Below, in pieces: positions 12,920 to 23,945 of a DNA stretch of 64,000 nucleotides. Every line of letters starts with the position of its first letter. Position 1 is the first letter of the stretch. This stretch comes from Porodaedalea pini (Eukaryota; Basidiomycota; Agaricomycetes; Hymenochaetales; Hymenochaetaceae), in contig NBAY01000018.1 of assembly GCA_002794775.1 (NCBI GenBank), positions 434,001-498,000 of the forward strand, written 5' to 3'. The notes below the pieces were generated by a model. The model was not told the DNA's origin, did not search any database, and was given only the letters and a program-made list of their open reading frames with translations. Both the position numbers and the translations under genes were made by a program.

Positions 12920-13949
12920 TCATGATGTGACATAAACCTCTGTGGGAGTTCGACTATGGCCGTGATGGCGATGACCATGACGAGAACTCGAGGTGCGGGC
13001 CATTCCAGCGTCGCCATATCGACTACTACCGTGACGACTCGAGGAACGTGCGACGGGCACAGCGCGCTCATCATAATGAGCATGGCGAGAACTTGCGGCT
13101 CGCGACATAGGCGCACCATAGCCATCGCGGTCACCATGACGCGAGCTTGCAACTTGCACAATCGGCATGGCGGTCCCGTTGTGATGTCCATGATGAGAAC
13201 TGATTGTGCGTACAATCGGTGCACCGTGGCTACTGTGATGCCTATGGTGCGTGCTCGCGCTGCGTGCGAGTGGGATGGCTTGACCACCATAGTTCTCAGG
13301 GCCGACATCCGCAGCAGTAACAATAGGCGCGAAGCCTTCGCCGCGGTGATGATGATGTCGGCGATGTGAGCGCCTTGGGTGCAGCAAGGTCTTCGCCCCC
13401 AACCTGATGGCCAGACCTTCCTCTGCCATTTTCCTCTGGCGCCTGCGTCTTTCTCGACGCCTCTCTCTCTCTGCTTCTTCGTGCATAGCAAGTCCACGAG
13501 CGATGTGCTCACGCCGACGCGTCAGGAAGCCCCATAACCGAAAATGAGCACCATGATACCTGCATACTATCAGTTATTTTTATGTCCATTAATTCGCGTC
13601 ATTTTGCTCACGGAGGACGGCATCGATGCCGGAAGTGCATGAATGGGTGATCCCTCTTTCTGTAATTGCCTCTGTCCCTTTCGTATCCGTCTCTACGTCC
13701 ATGCCTTGAATGGCTGCGGTGTCGCCGTTTGCGTTCACGCTCGTATTCACGGTATGCATGGGCATCATGTATCTCGTGCTTCCCATTGCGAGACACATAG
13801 CGATTGAAGGTGATCATTCCTCGCAGCCTCGTAAACCAGCCACGTACGGCCGAGGGCGGCGAGTCTCCCGCGTATACGCGAGTATGGCCCTGGAAGGTGT
13901 GAGCCGAGGGAGACAAGCTCATCAAATGAGCACCCACATTTTCTTGCAT
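12920..13949 (-). CDS. His/Ser/Arg-rich low-complexity protein
   Basis: Unrecognised. Two exons, 13949-13612 and 13559-12920, join as PP|YHGAHFRLWGFLTRRREH. The N-terminal exon has a basic region (REYERERKRRHRSHSRHGRR). The second exon begins with WGFLTRRREHIARGLAM and a charged helix (EEAERERRRERRRRQRKMA). It continues with a degenerate repeat about 20 residues long built on SSRHG/SSHHG and ending in A-P-I/V-V/M-R (APIVRTISS, APMSRAASS, AVPVARSSS). No transmembrane segment is obvious. The alternation of His, Ser and Arg suggests a disordered, perhaps phosphorylated, nucleic-acid-binding protein, but this is inference. The start is the first ATG in the frame and could lie further downstream. 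Confidence 0.6.
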
Positions 13950-14219
13950 TCCTGTCTATAGCTTCTTTGCGCCTATTTCCTTCTGTTGAAGGTCTGGTCC
14001 GCTTCTTCGTGATAGGTCGTACAGTCGTGGTCGTGGTCTATGACAGAGCGTATAGAGACCGTGCACGGCCACAAAACCACAAGCTTGACGTTGTAGGCGC
14101 GTATTTGTACGTCCTCCGTATTTGGGCACCACCAGTGATCGACCCTGATCCGCGTTCGTACAGCTTCCTACTGCCTTCGTCGCACCTGCACCCGTGCCGC
14201 GAGGCGAAACGCGAAGGAA

Positions 14220-15577
14220 ATGTCTAAAAAGCTCGTCTGGCTTGACTGCGATCCAGTAAATTAACTTTATGCAGAGAACGGGAACGTTACTCAGTTATTG
14301 TTGTTTTCTTTCTTTCTTTACTAGGGACATGACGATGCAACTGCTATCTTGCTCGCCGTACACGTTCCGGGTGTGAAGCTTGTTGGCGTCTCTACGGTAC
14401 AATATCCCTTATCTATTCTTTTGGCCATACTGACTTATAGTTGTCAAGGTACATGGAAATACTGATGCAGACAACACGTTCAGGAATGCTCTCCGGTGCC
14501 TATATGCGTTTGGAGCCGATCCGGGCGTCCTCGTCCACCGAGGAGCGCCAACCCCGCTTCTCAAAGCTACGAAGCATGATTCTGAAATCCACGGCTTCGA
14601 CGGTCTGGGTGGAGTGGAGGGCCTACCTGATGCTGATCACCCGGTGATTCGCGAACAACTAGAGAAGAGCCGTGGATGCAGAGCCATCGAAGGCATCGCG
14701 AAAGCAGTGCAAGACGCGACGCAAGGCGGGGAGAAACTCACGATAGTCTCAACCGGTCCGATGACGAACATCGCTCTCTTTGTGAACGTTTATGCTGATT
14801 TGCTGGATGGCGTGGAGGAGTTTGTCTTCATGGGCGGAGGGGTCGGCCAAGGGAACCGTTCTGCCGTTGCTGGTGCGTATGTTTTCAACTATCAAAGTAT
14901 TGTTCTCATTATACAATACCTTCTAGAGTACAATATATTATGCGATCGTGCGTAAACGCTTGCTTATTCGTTGTTTCTGACTGGTTGTTTTTTCACCCTT
15001 TTTTATGTAGCGGAAGCGGCCCAGATGGTCCTAAACGTCCCATTGAAAAAGACTATGGTACCAATAAACGTCACTCACACGGCCATAGTCAACAAGGTAG
15101 TTCATACAGGCCTCCGTGATCCGTCACATGAGCCTGCCTTAGATGTCTTATCCGGAGCCCTCCCATCAGCGAAGACACCCCTCCGACATACGCTGTCCAC
15201 ACTCATCAGCTTCTTTGCCGCATCGTACGAATCAACTTTCGGTTTTACAGAAGGCCCGCCGCTGCATGACGCCCTCACCATCGCATATGTCGCGTGTCCC
15301 GAGCTGTTCGCATGCAAACGTCATCGAGTGGACGTCGAGCTTACCGGCACACACACGTCCGGAGAGACGGTCGTAGATGTGTGGAACTATCGGCAGTGTG
15401 ACGACTCGTGGGGACGGGAAGGTAAAAACTGCCAAGTGGCTGAATGGCTAGACGTATGTCTTCGAGATAATCAGAAGCTTATGATTAACACTAACAGCTA
15501 TTTAGGTGGACGCATTCTTTCGACTATTTCTGGAATGTGTAGAGCGCTGCGATGCCGTGTCACCGCTGAACAAGTGA
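14220..15577 (+). CDS. Uridine/inosine-uridine-preferring nucleoside hydrolase
   Basis: Hydrolyses ribonucleosides (uridine in fungi) to base and ribose in pyrimidine salvage. The diagnostic Ca2+-binding N-terminal motif is split by an intron: DCDP|GHDDATAILLA. Further family motifs are VHGNTDADNTFRNAL, TGPMTNIALF, FMGGGVGQGNR, YNILCDPEAAQ, the conserved NVTHTAI and GPPLHDALTIAY. Exons: 14220-14255, 14325-14396, 14449-14872, a 21-nt exon at 14927-14947, 15011-15453 and 15506-15577. Product about 355 residues, normal length. The start (MSKKLVWLDCDP) is the only one giving the family N-terminus. It is divergent from the gene at 13949 (270 nt between starts) and convergent with the formin gene. 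Confidence 0.93.
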
Positions 15578-15781
15578 TGAAGATGGATTGATCTAGACAA
15601 AAATTTGACAAAAATACAAAAACAGGCATAGATGTTGGATATAAAAAACATGTAACAAGATGTAGCTAAATATTGTCCAAAAGTCAACGCAACTGTATGT
15701 ACCGAGACCAAAATCCCACAAAGAACGAGCGCTTTGAAAATGCAGAGTCCATAAGCTTTCGTGAAGAGCGTCGTCGAGGCA

Positions 15782-18700
15782 TTAAGATCCGTCCAAAAAC
15801 ATCTTGCTCAGTGGACGAGTATTACGCTCTCTGCGTACGCCCCGACGCATACTCTTGATAGTTTCGTCGAGTTCACCGCGTCCAACAGAACGCTGCCGGC
15901 CGTCTGTGGATTGCGGCTCTGAAGGTATTGGAGGCGGAGGAGGAATGAGGAAGGCCCGTGAAGTTGTTGAAGTCGCTTCGGAACGAGGAGCAGGTGTAGT
16001 AACTTTCTTCGGTTGAATTGTCTGGTATGAAATGGTAAATATGAAGCAACCAACGAAAACGACATACCCTTACCGGTTGGTTAACACTAGAAGAAGCCGG
16101 AAGGTTAGCCTTCCTTCCGTTTGCGACGGAGGACGTGGCGGACTCTGCTTTGGTCTGCGCGTCGTGCACTTCAAGTGCAGCTTTCTACAGTCACAGGGTG
16201 AGGAATAACTTCTACTTGACAGCTCTCATGACTTACCCTTAGTGATGTTGAAAACGAAACGATTAAACTGAAGAAGTCCTCGGGCTTCGGTCCCTCTGGT
16301 GAATCGACTGTCTCGCCGAAGTATTCCATGAGAGACTTCAAGTCCGCTTCCACAGTCCTGTCCATGTTCTCAAGCGCTTGTATACTTGAAGTCACTTGAA
16401 CAACGAAAGGCTACGGGTTGGCCTTGGTAAGAACATGTTTACGCAGATGAGTTAGCTACCAACCTCCATTACTTGTACGAAACGATCGTCAGAATGAACG
16501 GATCTGCTTTGCCGTTGCATCTTGATCTCCGATTGCACTTGGGCAAGCCCAGAAGCCAAAATCGCAACGGATGCAGAGACAGTCTGCACCGAGACTATAT
16601 TATACTAATGAGAAGTATGAATGCAGCAGTAGAGATATGTTACGCACCTCGAGCCGCTGCCTCTAGGTGAGGTAGGTCATCTAGGAAGTTAACTAACTCT
16701 GCATCGCTCTTTAGAAGCACTCGAGCTACGTAATGAAGGAGCGTGGGGCAGGCTGGGTTGGCTTTGGCTGTCTTTGTTTCTTTCATCTGGTTCCTTATCA
16801 GCAAAGCAGCATAAGAATTTTTGCAGCTTCGACACTGACCTTCAGCAGAGCTTCCAACTGAAACCCTCGAGCATTACCACGGAAACTTGATCCATTCAAG
16901 GCATTGCCCACAGTCAGGACAGTCTGGTTTGTTTCATGGGACGTTAGTCGGGTTGTTAACAAGCCAATTGTTCCATCAGAATACCTTGAGAACTTGCTTG
17001 AAGCGGGTCGATGTTCTTAACTCTTTCGTCGCATGCCGCACTATGTCCAACTCCGGACGTGTCTCCTCAATATCTAACTCCAGCTTCCTCCGATACAATA
17101 TGCAACTGATGCGATCGGCAAGCCGGGGAATGTCTGCGATCTGAAATGGGTAAGCATCGGCGAACCATAATCTCAGGAGACCAGCTCCTTACCTCTTTGA
17201 AGTATTGATCTGCCTTCGCAAGCTGCTTTGCATCGCCAAACTCAGCAATCCTCTTTATCTGAAGCGCGCATCAATGATCAAGCTCGTACAGCAAGTCTTG
17301 TCAGAACCATCTTACTTCGTCTGTAGTCGGTATATGCCTTGCAATCGCTTTCAGATCGTCAACGCTAAGTAAACGATCGTCAACAGTCAATAAAGCATGC
17401 TTGATCTCCCTGAGGGAAGGCTTCATTCGTGAGAGCATGATCACTGAAACGTTAAAGGTGAGCGATTTGCCAAAACGTGAGCACTCTCGTCAGCCACTTA
17501 CAAATATTATTTGCGCGGGTCATATCCAGTAGCGTTGGGACAGAATTTTTCCTCGGAGAATTAAGGGGAGACATGGATATCTTGGATGGGCTTGCGTCAA
17601 GTGAAAAAGTGTCCTCTAATTCCTTCAGGTCCAAAGAAATAGAAGGACCTGAAGACAACACATCATCCCAGACCGTCGGCCGGCAGCCTGGCTCGTGACT
17701 TTAGTCCAAAAGAACAGTTTCAACCGCTTTCCAGGGAGTATGATGTTAGGAATTGGTGCACCCTTACGGACCATGGCAGGAGGCGGTGGAGGAGGCGGAG
17801 GCATTCCGGGAGTAGGGGGTGGTGGTGGAGGCAGTGGAGATGAAAACCCTGAAGGTGGGGGAGGAGGAGGAGGAGGAGGCGGAGGGCCTGATGATGAAGA
17901 TCGTGTCTGTAGTGGGGGCGGAGGCGGTGGAGGAGGCGGGGTTGGGGACGTAGAGATATCTGAAGATAGACTCGGAAGCTTTGGTGCTGGTGGAGGCGCT
18001 GGAGGCGATGATGACGAATACTGCTTGACTGCGCCTCTGGACGCGGAAGAGACTAATGGTGGTGGGGGTGGGGTGGAGGGACACCTTTCTTGAAGTCACC
18101 CTCCGTTACGTACTGCGGTTTCGCCCTTAGTTGTTCTTGTAGCTTCCGAACCTCACCACGAAGGGCAGCGATCTCATTGTCTTTGGCAGATAGTGCCTCC
18201 ACCGCACTGGCAGCTATCTTCTCAGCATCTATGTCGCGGACTTGCGTATTCCGCGGCTGGGCCTCACGTGCCTCTGTATCGCTGTGCAGCCGAGAATATA
18301 CTGATTCCATAGCGCGCTTTAGGTACAGCACCTCCTTGTCTTTCCTTTGAAGAATCGTCTCCACCTCTTCATTCTGCAGAACGACGGTTAATCTAATACC
18401 GCACTCCTAACAGAATAGTCATATTTACCTTCTTCTTCAAATCTACAATTTCTTCCGACAGCGCATTCCACTTCACTCGATCCCTCTCGTGCTTCAGGCG
18501 CTCCTCCTGGTTATTCGTTAGTTCTTAAAATCTGCAGGTATAAGTGCAGTAACCCACGGCATCATGAGTCTGAGACGACTTGTTCAATTTAAGACGATCG
18601 ACTTCAGCCTGCAGTTGTACTACCTGCTTTTCTTTCGAAACCAGGCGCTGGACGAGACCTTGAATGCTTTGTCCAGACTTCATAAGGAAAGTTTGTCAGA

Positions 18701-21700
18701 CAAACCCACTTCTCAAAAACATAATGCAATGAACACACCTCTTTGCCACTTCTCGAAGCGGTGGCGGCAGGGAGGGATTTCAGCGTCTCTATCTCTGCAC
18801 GGTGTAGGGCTAGCCCGCTTTTCAAACTCGCTCTCTATGAAATAGTGAGATTTCTAGGGCAGACGAGCTTTACGAGAGATCTCTTCGTACCTCTTTCTCG
18901 AGACTTTCAACCACCTGACGGAGCTCATCGATTTCCTTTCTCTCCAAATCAGGGCTGGTCGCATCTTCAGATGATTTTATCTCCAACGACTGTCCAATTA
19001 TTGGCGAAATTTGGGAAACGAATCGCCCCAGTATTTGGAGCCAGTCAACTCCCCTAAAGGTGCGAGTAAAATAAGATTGCATGGGATATTCGAAAAAGGG
19101 ATATACGCACAATTCATCGTAAGCGACACACTGTTCAAGTAGCATGTTTAGAATCGCGAGATAATCGGCCTTAAATTTCCTGCTCGGATTCATGGTCAAA
19201 TTTACACTGGGTGATGAAGGACATGTTCTCACAATGTAATCTCCCGGCTCAGCATTGCACCAAACTGACGCAGAGCTTCGATAAGTGAAGGACGTAGCAC
19301 TTCTTGACGCATTGAAAGGTCGTTCAGTACTGCGCACGCGACCTCGAGCTCCGAGCTACCCTCCGAGTCCTTGAACAAAGATCTAGTCCGTTCTCGTAAA
19401 TCTTCTTCATCCTCAAATTTCTCCTCCGTATATACATCGATCTGTGTGACAATCGATTCTGGTGGTCGGATATACCGCAACGTCTGTAAACCTCGATAAA
19501 TTAATGATCATAAGACAATAGGAGAGATATTCGACGCACCACTATGATCTCGTTAAGGCCGCGCCGACTGAACTCCTCCCGAAGTTGTATGCGCTCTTCT
19601 AGCGACTCAGGGCAAGTCGTAAGTGCGTTGACAAGCGTCATCGCAGCTGTGCGCGCCTCCCAGGCGCCTTCTTCCGCATCTCTTCCCGAAACACCTTCTT
19701 CGTCCTCCGCATCGTCATCCTCGTCTGATAACCGTAGCGAGTCGATGAGCTCTTCGAAGCGAAAAGCCTCTTCGTGAACGACGCGGTAATCGGAGAACGC
19801 AGACAGGACGAGACGGTGTCCATGCGTCACGGAAAGAATGCAGATTGCAGCCAGAAGTTCGCAGGTCAAAGTCTTCAGCTTGAGAGAATCGGTGTGTAGC
19901 GTGTAGGTTACGTGCGTTATCAACGTCGAGGAGACTAAAAATTGGTTGAACCCGGGCTACATAAAACAATGAGCGATAAAAAGACCATCAAGGCGAGGAA
20001 AGTACCTCTGTATTCAGGAGCACCCGTAGGCACTTGACCACTTCATACAGTACGCTTTCTTCAGTATCGGATAGTTTCTTCCTCTCGCCACCCTTTCCAA
20101 CGAGGCTTGCTAGTAAATTGGCCAGAGCATCCATCCCTCTGCTTTCGCCCAAGAACTGCTCTACCCAACTTACTTTAGCAGTAGACAAATGTACCCTCAG
20201 CGAGATCAGATGCTTCACAAGCTTCATGTCGTTTGGTCGTCGTGAACGAAGCCCTTCGGCATAGTATGCCGTTGACGAAGTGTCCTTCGTCGATACAGCT
20301 TTCGATTTCGACAAGGAGCCTACCCATGACTCGCTCCCGGACGACGTCCACCAGTTCCCCCACAAACTTCCCGTAGTTTGTGGCTGTAGCGGAGCAATCT
20401 CGTTATGACCGGGGCTTCCCTCTCTGACGTTCTCTTTCTCACTAATATCATTCGCTCGCAGAGATGGAGGTACCTCCGGTGAAGATTCATTCGCCAAGGG
20501 ACTGCCCCAGCTGCTAACAGAAAAACGCTTCATGATGCCGTCACCAGTCAAATTGGGCACAATTGTTGGAATGAGGGGGGCCGCTCGTGATGGGCCTAGC
20601 GTCGCTGACTGAGCAAGAGCTTGAGGAACCTCCCTTCTAGTCATGGAACGCATCTGGCGGTTCTGGCGAAGAAGATATCGCTTGCGATCCGCTGGCATTT
20701 TCCACATGGCGTCACGCTTTTCACCCTTAAGCCCAAGGTCATCCTGGGATGGAGTCAGATATAAATAAAAGTGAACATTGAAGTCATCACTCACTATCAT
20801 CCGCTCGAAATCTTCTTCGTCACAAGATAACTCGCTCTCACCGTCTGAGATAGAAGGCGTGCGTTGTTCGACTGCCAAGGGCTCACTTACTATCGGGCGC
20901 CTGTGTTCAGGTGCGCTTTCCTGAGTAGGCGAACTAGTAGAAGTAGAACCCAACCACCCGTCGAAGATGCTCGAGAAGCGCTTAGATGAGAACGTCCCTG
21001 TGCTGTCAGTTGAGCCTGGTCTTGCCTTTCCAGTTGGTGATGTGTTCGGCGGGGATGACTGCTTCTGCTTCGCGGTGCCTTCACCTTCCGCCTCTTCCGC
21101 CTCCATGTCTGATAGACGACGTAACGTCGACTCGGACGGGGCTATAGAGGGAACACGAGAGCTCGGACGACGGTACCATTCATCAGGCACACAGAATCTG
21201 AATTCTTTCGACCCGCTTAGTGTTCTAGACAGAACCATGTCCGGACTCAGCCGCGTCGCATCTTCGAGCAAGTTAGCAGCTATTGAGATATCAGATGTAG
21301 GACAGCATCCAACATACCGACCGGGTCTGGCCCAGACGGGCATTCCTCGATAGCATAGTCAATCGTACCACCGCCCGGAACGGGCAAGGACCTTACGAGG
21401 CCCAACTGTTCGCAGGTCACGTTCACAACATCCTGGACCGTTGTACTTCGCGACAAATAGACAGTCCATTCGAAGCCGTCGTGGATCTCCGGAACGCGAA
21501 GAAATGAGAGTTTAATGCTTAGCAGCGGATGTCTCGACACCAAACGAATGGCTGGTGAATGTAGATGAGATGTCAAGGGGAACGCGGAAAAATGCCTCTC
21601 GGGCGCAGAGGGTTTCGAATTCGATGCGAGAATCGGGGCGATAGGGCTGTCCGCAGGAAGTAGCTCTACGTTAGAAGTCAGTCCATGTTCTTCACCTGGA

Positions 21701-21960
21701 GAATCTACGTTCAACTCACCAGATCCTATGCGTTCGAGCTCTTCCTCCTCCCACACGCGGCCCGGCTGTTCCTTGCGCACTCTCTGCAAATCCCAGCCTT
21801 CGTCGGACAGGTCCCCTAAGATCTCATCCCTGGCATCTTGTGATTGGACCAAAGACGCAATAACATCCTGGGTTGAGGCATCATGAGATACAGAAGCAAA
21901 ATAGACATTTCCGGATGGGGAGGTGACTGGCGCAATGAGTGAATTATCGCCCATATGCAT
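15782..21960 (-). CDS. Diaphanous-related formin (GBD-FH3-FH1-FH2-DAD) with an apparent frameshift
   Basis: Nucleates and elongates unbranched actin for polar growth and cytokinesis. From the N-terminus come a possible ubiquitin-like/RBD part (about 21900-21300), a Rho-GTPase-binding segment (DLGLKGEKRDAMWKMPADR, about 20750) and armadillo FH3 helices (about 20230-19080). Coiled coils follow (about 18950-18110), then a proline-rich FH1 (about 18060-17760, several runs of 5-11 prolines). FH2 runs from PGKRLKLFFWTK to the IALENMDRTVEAD-type helix (about 17745-16170; IPRLADRISCILYRRKLELD, VGNALNGSSFRG, LPHLEAAARVSVQTV). The C-terminal DAD-like motif ELDETIKSMRRGVRRERN implies autoinhibition. Stop at 15782. 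Many introns interrupt the gene and several junctions are uncertain. Between TGG-ACT-AAA (17708-17700) and the VWDD codons (17674-17663) lie 25 nt, so the frame is lost there. The true start may be 21960, 21954 or further upstream. Confidence 0.88.
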
Positions 21961-22169
21961 GTCGGCAGAAATTAGCACTATGACTGCCGTGAGCTTCCCA
22001 GCGTGTGGTATACAGCTTAGTCAATCAGATGTTCGAAAATGTCTACAGCATAGGTACAGAAAAGAGCGCAGTCGGCTAGAAAACGTGCATTCCTGGTGTG
22101 TGCATGCGTCTAGGGATGACGCAGGTGTCGCGAGGAGAGTTAGGAGGCGAACGCGCGACGAAACGCGTG

Positions 22170-22900
22170 CCGCGGCTCTTCCTGAACTTCCGTCAGCATG
22201 CAATCTCTCTTTCTTCTCTGCCTCTGTAGGGGTTTTATTGGCCATTCCCTCGATTTGCATTAATAGTTGAACACCCAGGCTGGGAGTCAAGCAGCGGACA
22301 GATAGGGATTTTAATGCAAATACGTCTTGGTTGTTACGCGAATCGTTTGTTCCCGAAAACAAGTTCACCAAGTAGAATGCGATGCTCCGGTCAGGCAAGG
22401 TCCAGAAGCGCTCTGTGGCCATGTTGTAACTATTATAGCCGAGATTCTTCGTGAAGCTGTCATGAACGTTCATCATCCAACGAAGTATGCTCTCGTCATC
22501 TGAACTGACTTCACTATTCAGTACTCTTAAAGAGGTATGCATGCCATATCTTAACTTTGGATATGATACTCAATGTCTTCCCTACTTGTGTCCTGATAGA
22601 TGTGCTTACAGTCTGATTCATGCTAGGAAGCAGCCCAGTCATTCCTTGCATGCTCAGTTTGAAACTTGCTGTATTATCATGATTCTGGTATCGGGCACAA
22701 CAACCAAGCAGGCTCAATAATTGTTTCTGGGAAGACTTCTTGGCGATAGTTCGATAAAGCGACGCTTCAATTGTCCAAGGGATCCTAGAATCACGCCGCG
22801 AACCTTCCCGACAACCCTTTCATTTGTTCAATTTCAGGCCTCCAATAGACCAGGTCATATCGTAACACATCTTCAACGGACGCACATATCCTAATGACAA
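22170..22900 (-). pseudogene. Unrecognised coding segment, probably a gene relic
   Basis: Minus-strand frames look protein-like but I cannot name a family. Segments include SVEDVLRYDLVYWRPEIEQM (about 22880-22820), SRIPWTIEASLYRTIAKKSS (about 22790-22730), LLGCCARYQNHDNTASFKLS and, after a probable intron, ILRWMMNVHDSFTKNLGYNS and FWTLPDRSIAFYLVNLFSG (about 22500-22360). The first two segments are in different frames with no intron of plausible size between them, suggesting a frameshift. It lies directly upstream of the formin and in the same orientation, so it could instead contain misassigned 5' exons of that gene. No start codon is convincing. Confidence 0.35.
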
Positions 22901-22984
22901 TTAAACTTTGTGACGGCCTCGTGATAGCACAATGTTGCGAGTGAAATCTCATAACTGCAAAGTGTTATACTGGATCATATTCCA

Positions 22985-23520
22985 AGCTTGCGGCCTCAAG
23001 GGCCGGTCGTCCTCCCGAGAAACCTGTGGCCTATACCACAATGTATAGAACAAGTTGAAGCTGCATCAACTCGACGTACTTCCAAACGCTGGCCTTCAAC
23101 AAAGAGCTGGGCGCGACACGTGGGATTGATGCTGCACTCAAGACTCACAACCTCGATGCACTCATCCCTCCCGCTTCAGCTCCAAGTTTCTATTCTGTCA
23201 CTACAGGTGAGCTAATCGTTTTATCATCACGTCAACAAGAGATGCATACTTGTAAATGATAAATTTGATCATTTATAGCCATTGCCGGCTGCGCAATGGT
23301 CACAATCCCGCTCGGATATCAGGACAACGCGACTTTCCGCAACGTATGAACTCTGACTGTCTATCCCGCCCCCTGGTGTACCCATCGGTCTATCATTTAT
23401 CGGGAGAGCATTTAACGAGTTCGCTTTGCATATGCATACGAACAGAAGACAAGGACACGACTTGGCGAGGAAGGTGTAACTCGTTGCGGTTCCGAAGACG
23501 CAGCTCAAATTCGTAGTTAG
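22985..23520 (+). pseudogene. Decayed 3' part of an amidase-signature gene
   Basis: Plus-strand frames match the C-terminal third of fungal amidases (acetamidase/GatA-like). GIDAALKTHNLDALIPPASA is followed by a probable intron (about 23209-23279), then AIAGCAMVTIPLGYQDNATF, and in another frame GVPIGLSFIGRAFNEFALHM. An in-frame TGA follows GYQDNATFRNV and the frame shifts before PIGLSFIG. The catalytic Ser-Ser-Lys part of the protein is missing altogether. This is a truncated, frameshifted relic next to the left inverted-repeat arm. Confidence 0.7.
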
Positions 23521-23651
23521 CCGCTGACGATGATAAGGGTCGAATTAAGAAGCATTGCACGTAGGAAGGTGTGAATTAGTTGAAGTACAACATTGTTGAA
23601 ACGAAAATGAGAACGTGATTGTTATGGTTCACTCAGCTTGCTCGGTTGTGG

Positions 23652-23671
23652 TATATATATATATATATATA
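23652..23671. repeat. (TA)10 microsatellite
   Basis: A perfect TA dinucleotide run of 20 nt lies about 275 nt upstream of the F-box start codon, close to the left end of the duplicated arm. Confidence 0.95.
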
Positions 23672-23945
23672 GTGCAGAGCGCTAGCGCGCTAGAGTCGAT
23701 CAGCGAAGGAGGTGTCGTGCGGCGATACGATACATAGATTGCAGAGCGCTCACGTTCAAGACAGTTAGTAGTTAGACACTAACCAGCAGATCGTCAGCTT
23801 ACTCAGATTCCATTGAAAGTCACGTCGCGCCACAGCAACTTCAAACTATCCTCGGTTGTCACTCATCGAGTTCGCACTGTGCTGGACTCTCTGTCTGCCG
23901 TACCACCTACCGTACCACGTATACGAATTTGCATCGCGAAGAGCA

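Noticed and set aside
17695..18093. A plus-strand open frame rich in glycine (long Gly runs)
   Set aside because: It is the antisense of the formin FH1 proline codons (CCN read as NGG); the minus strand has the real domain.
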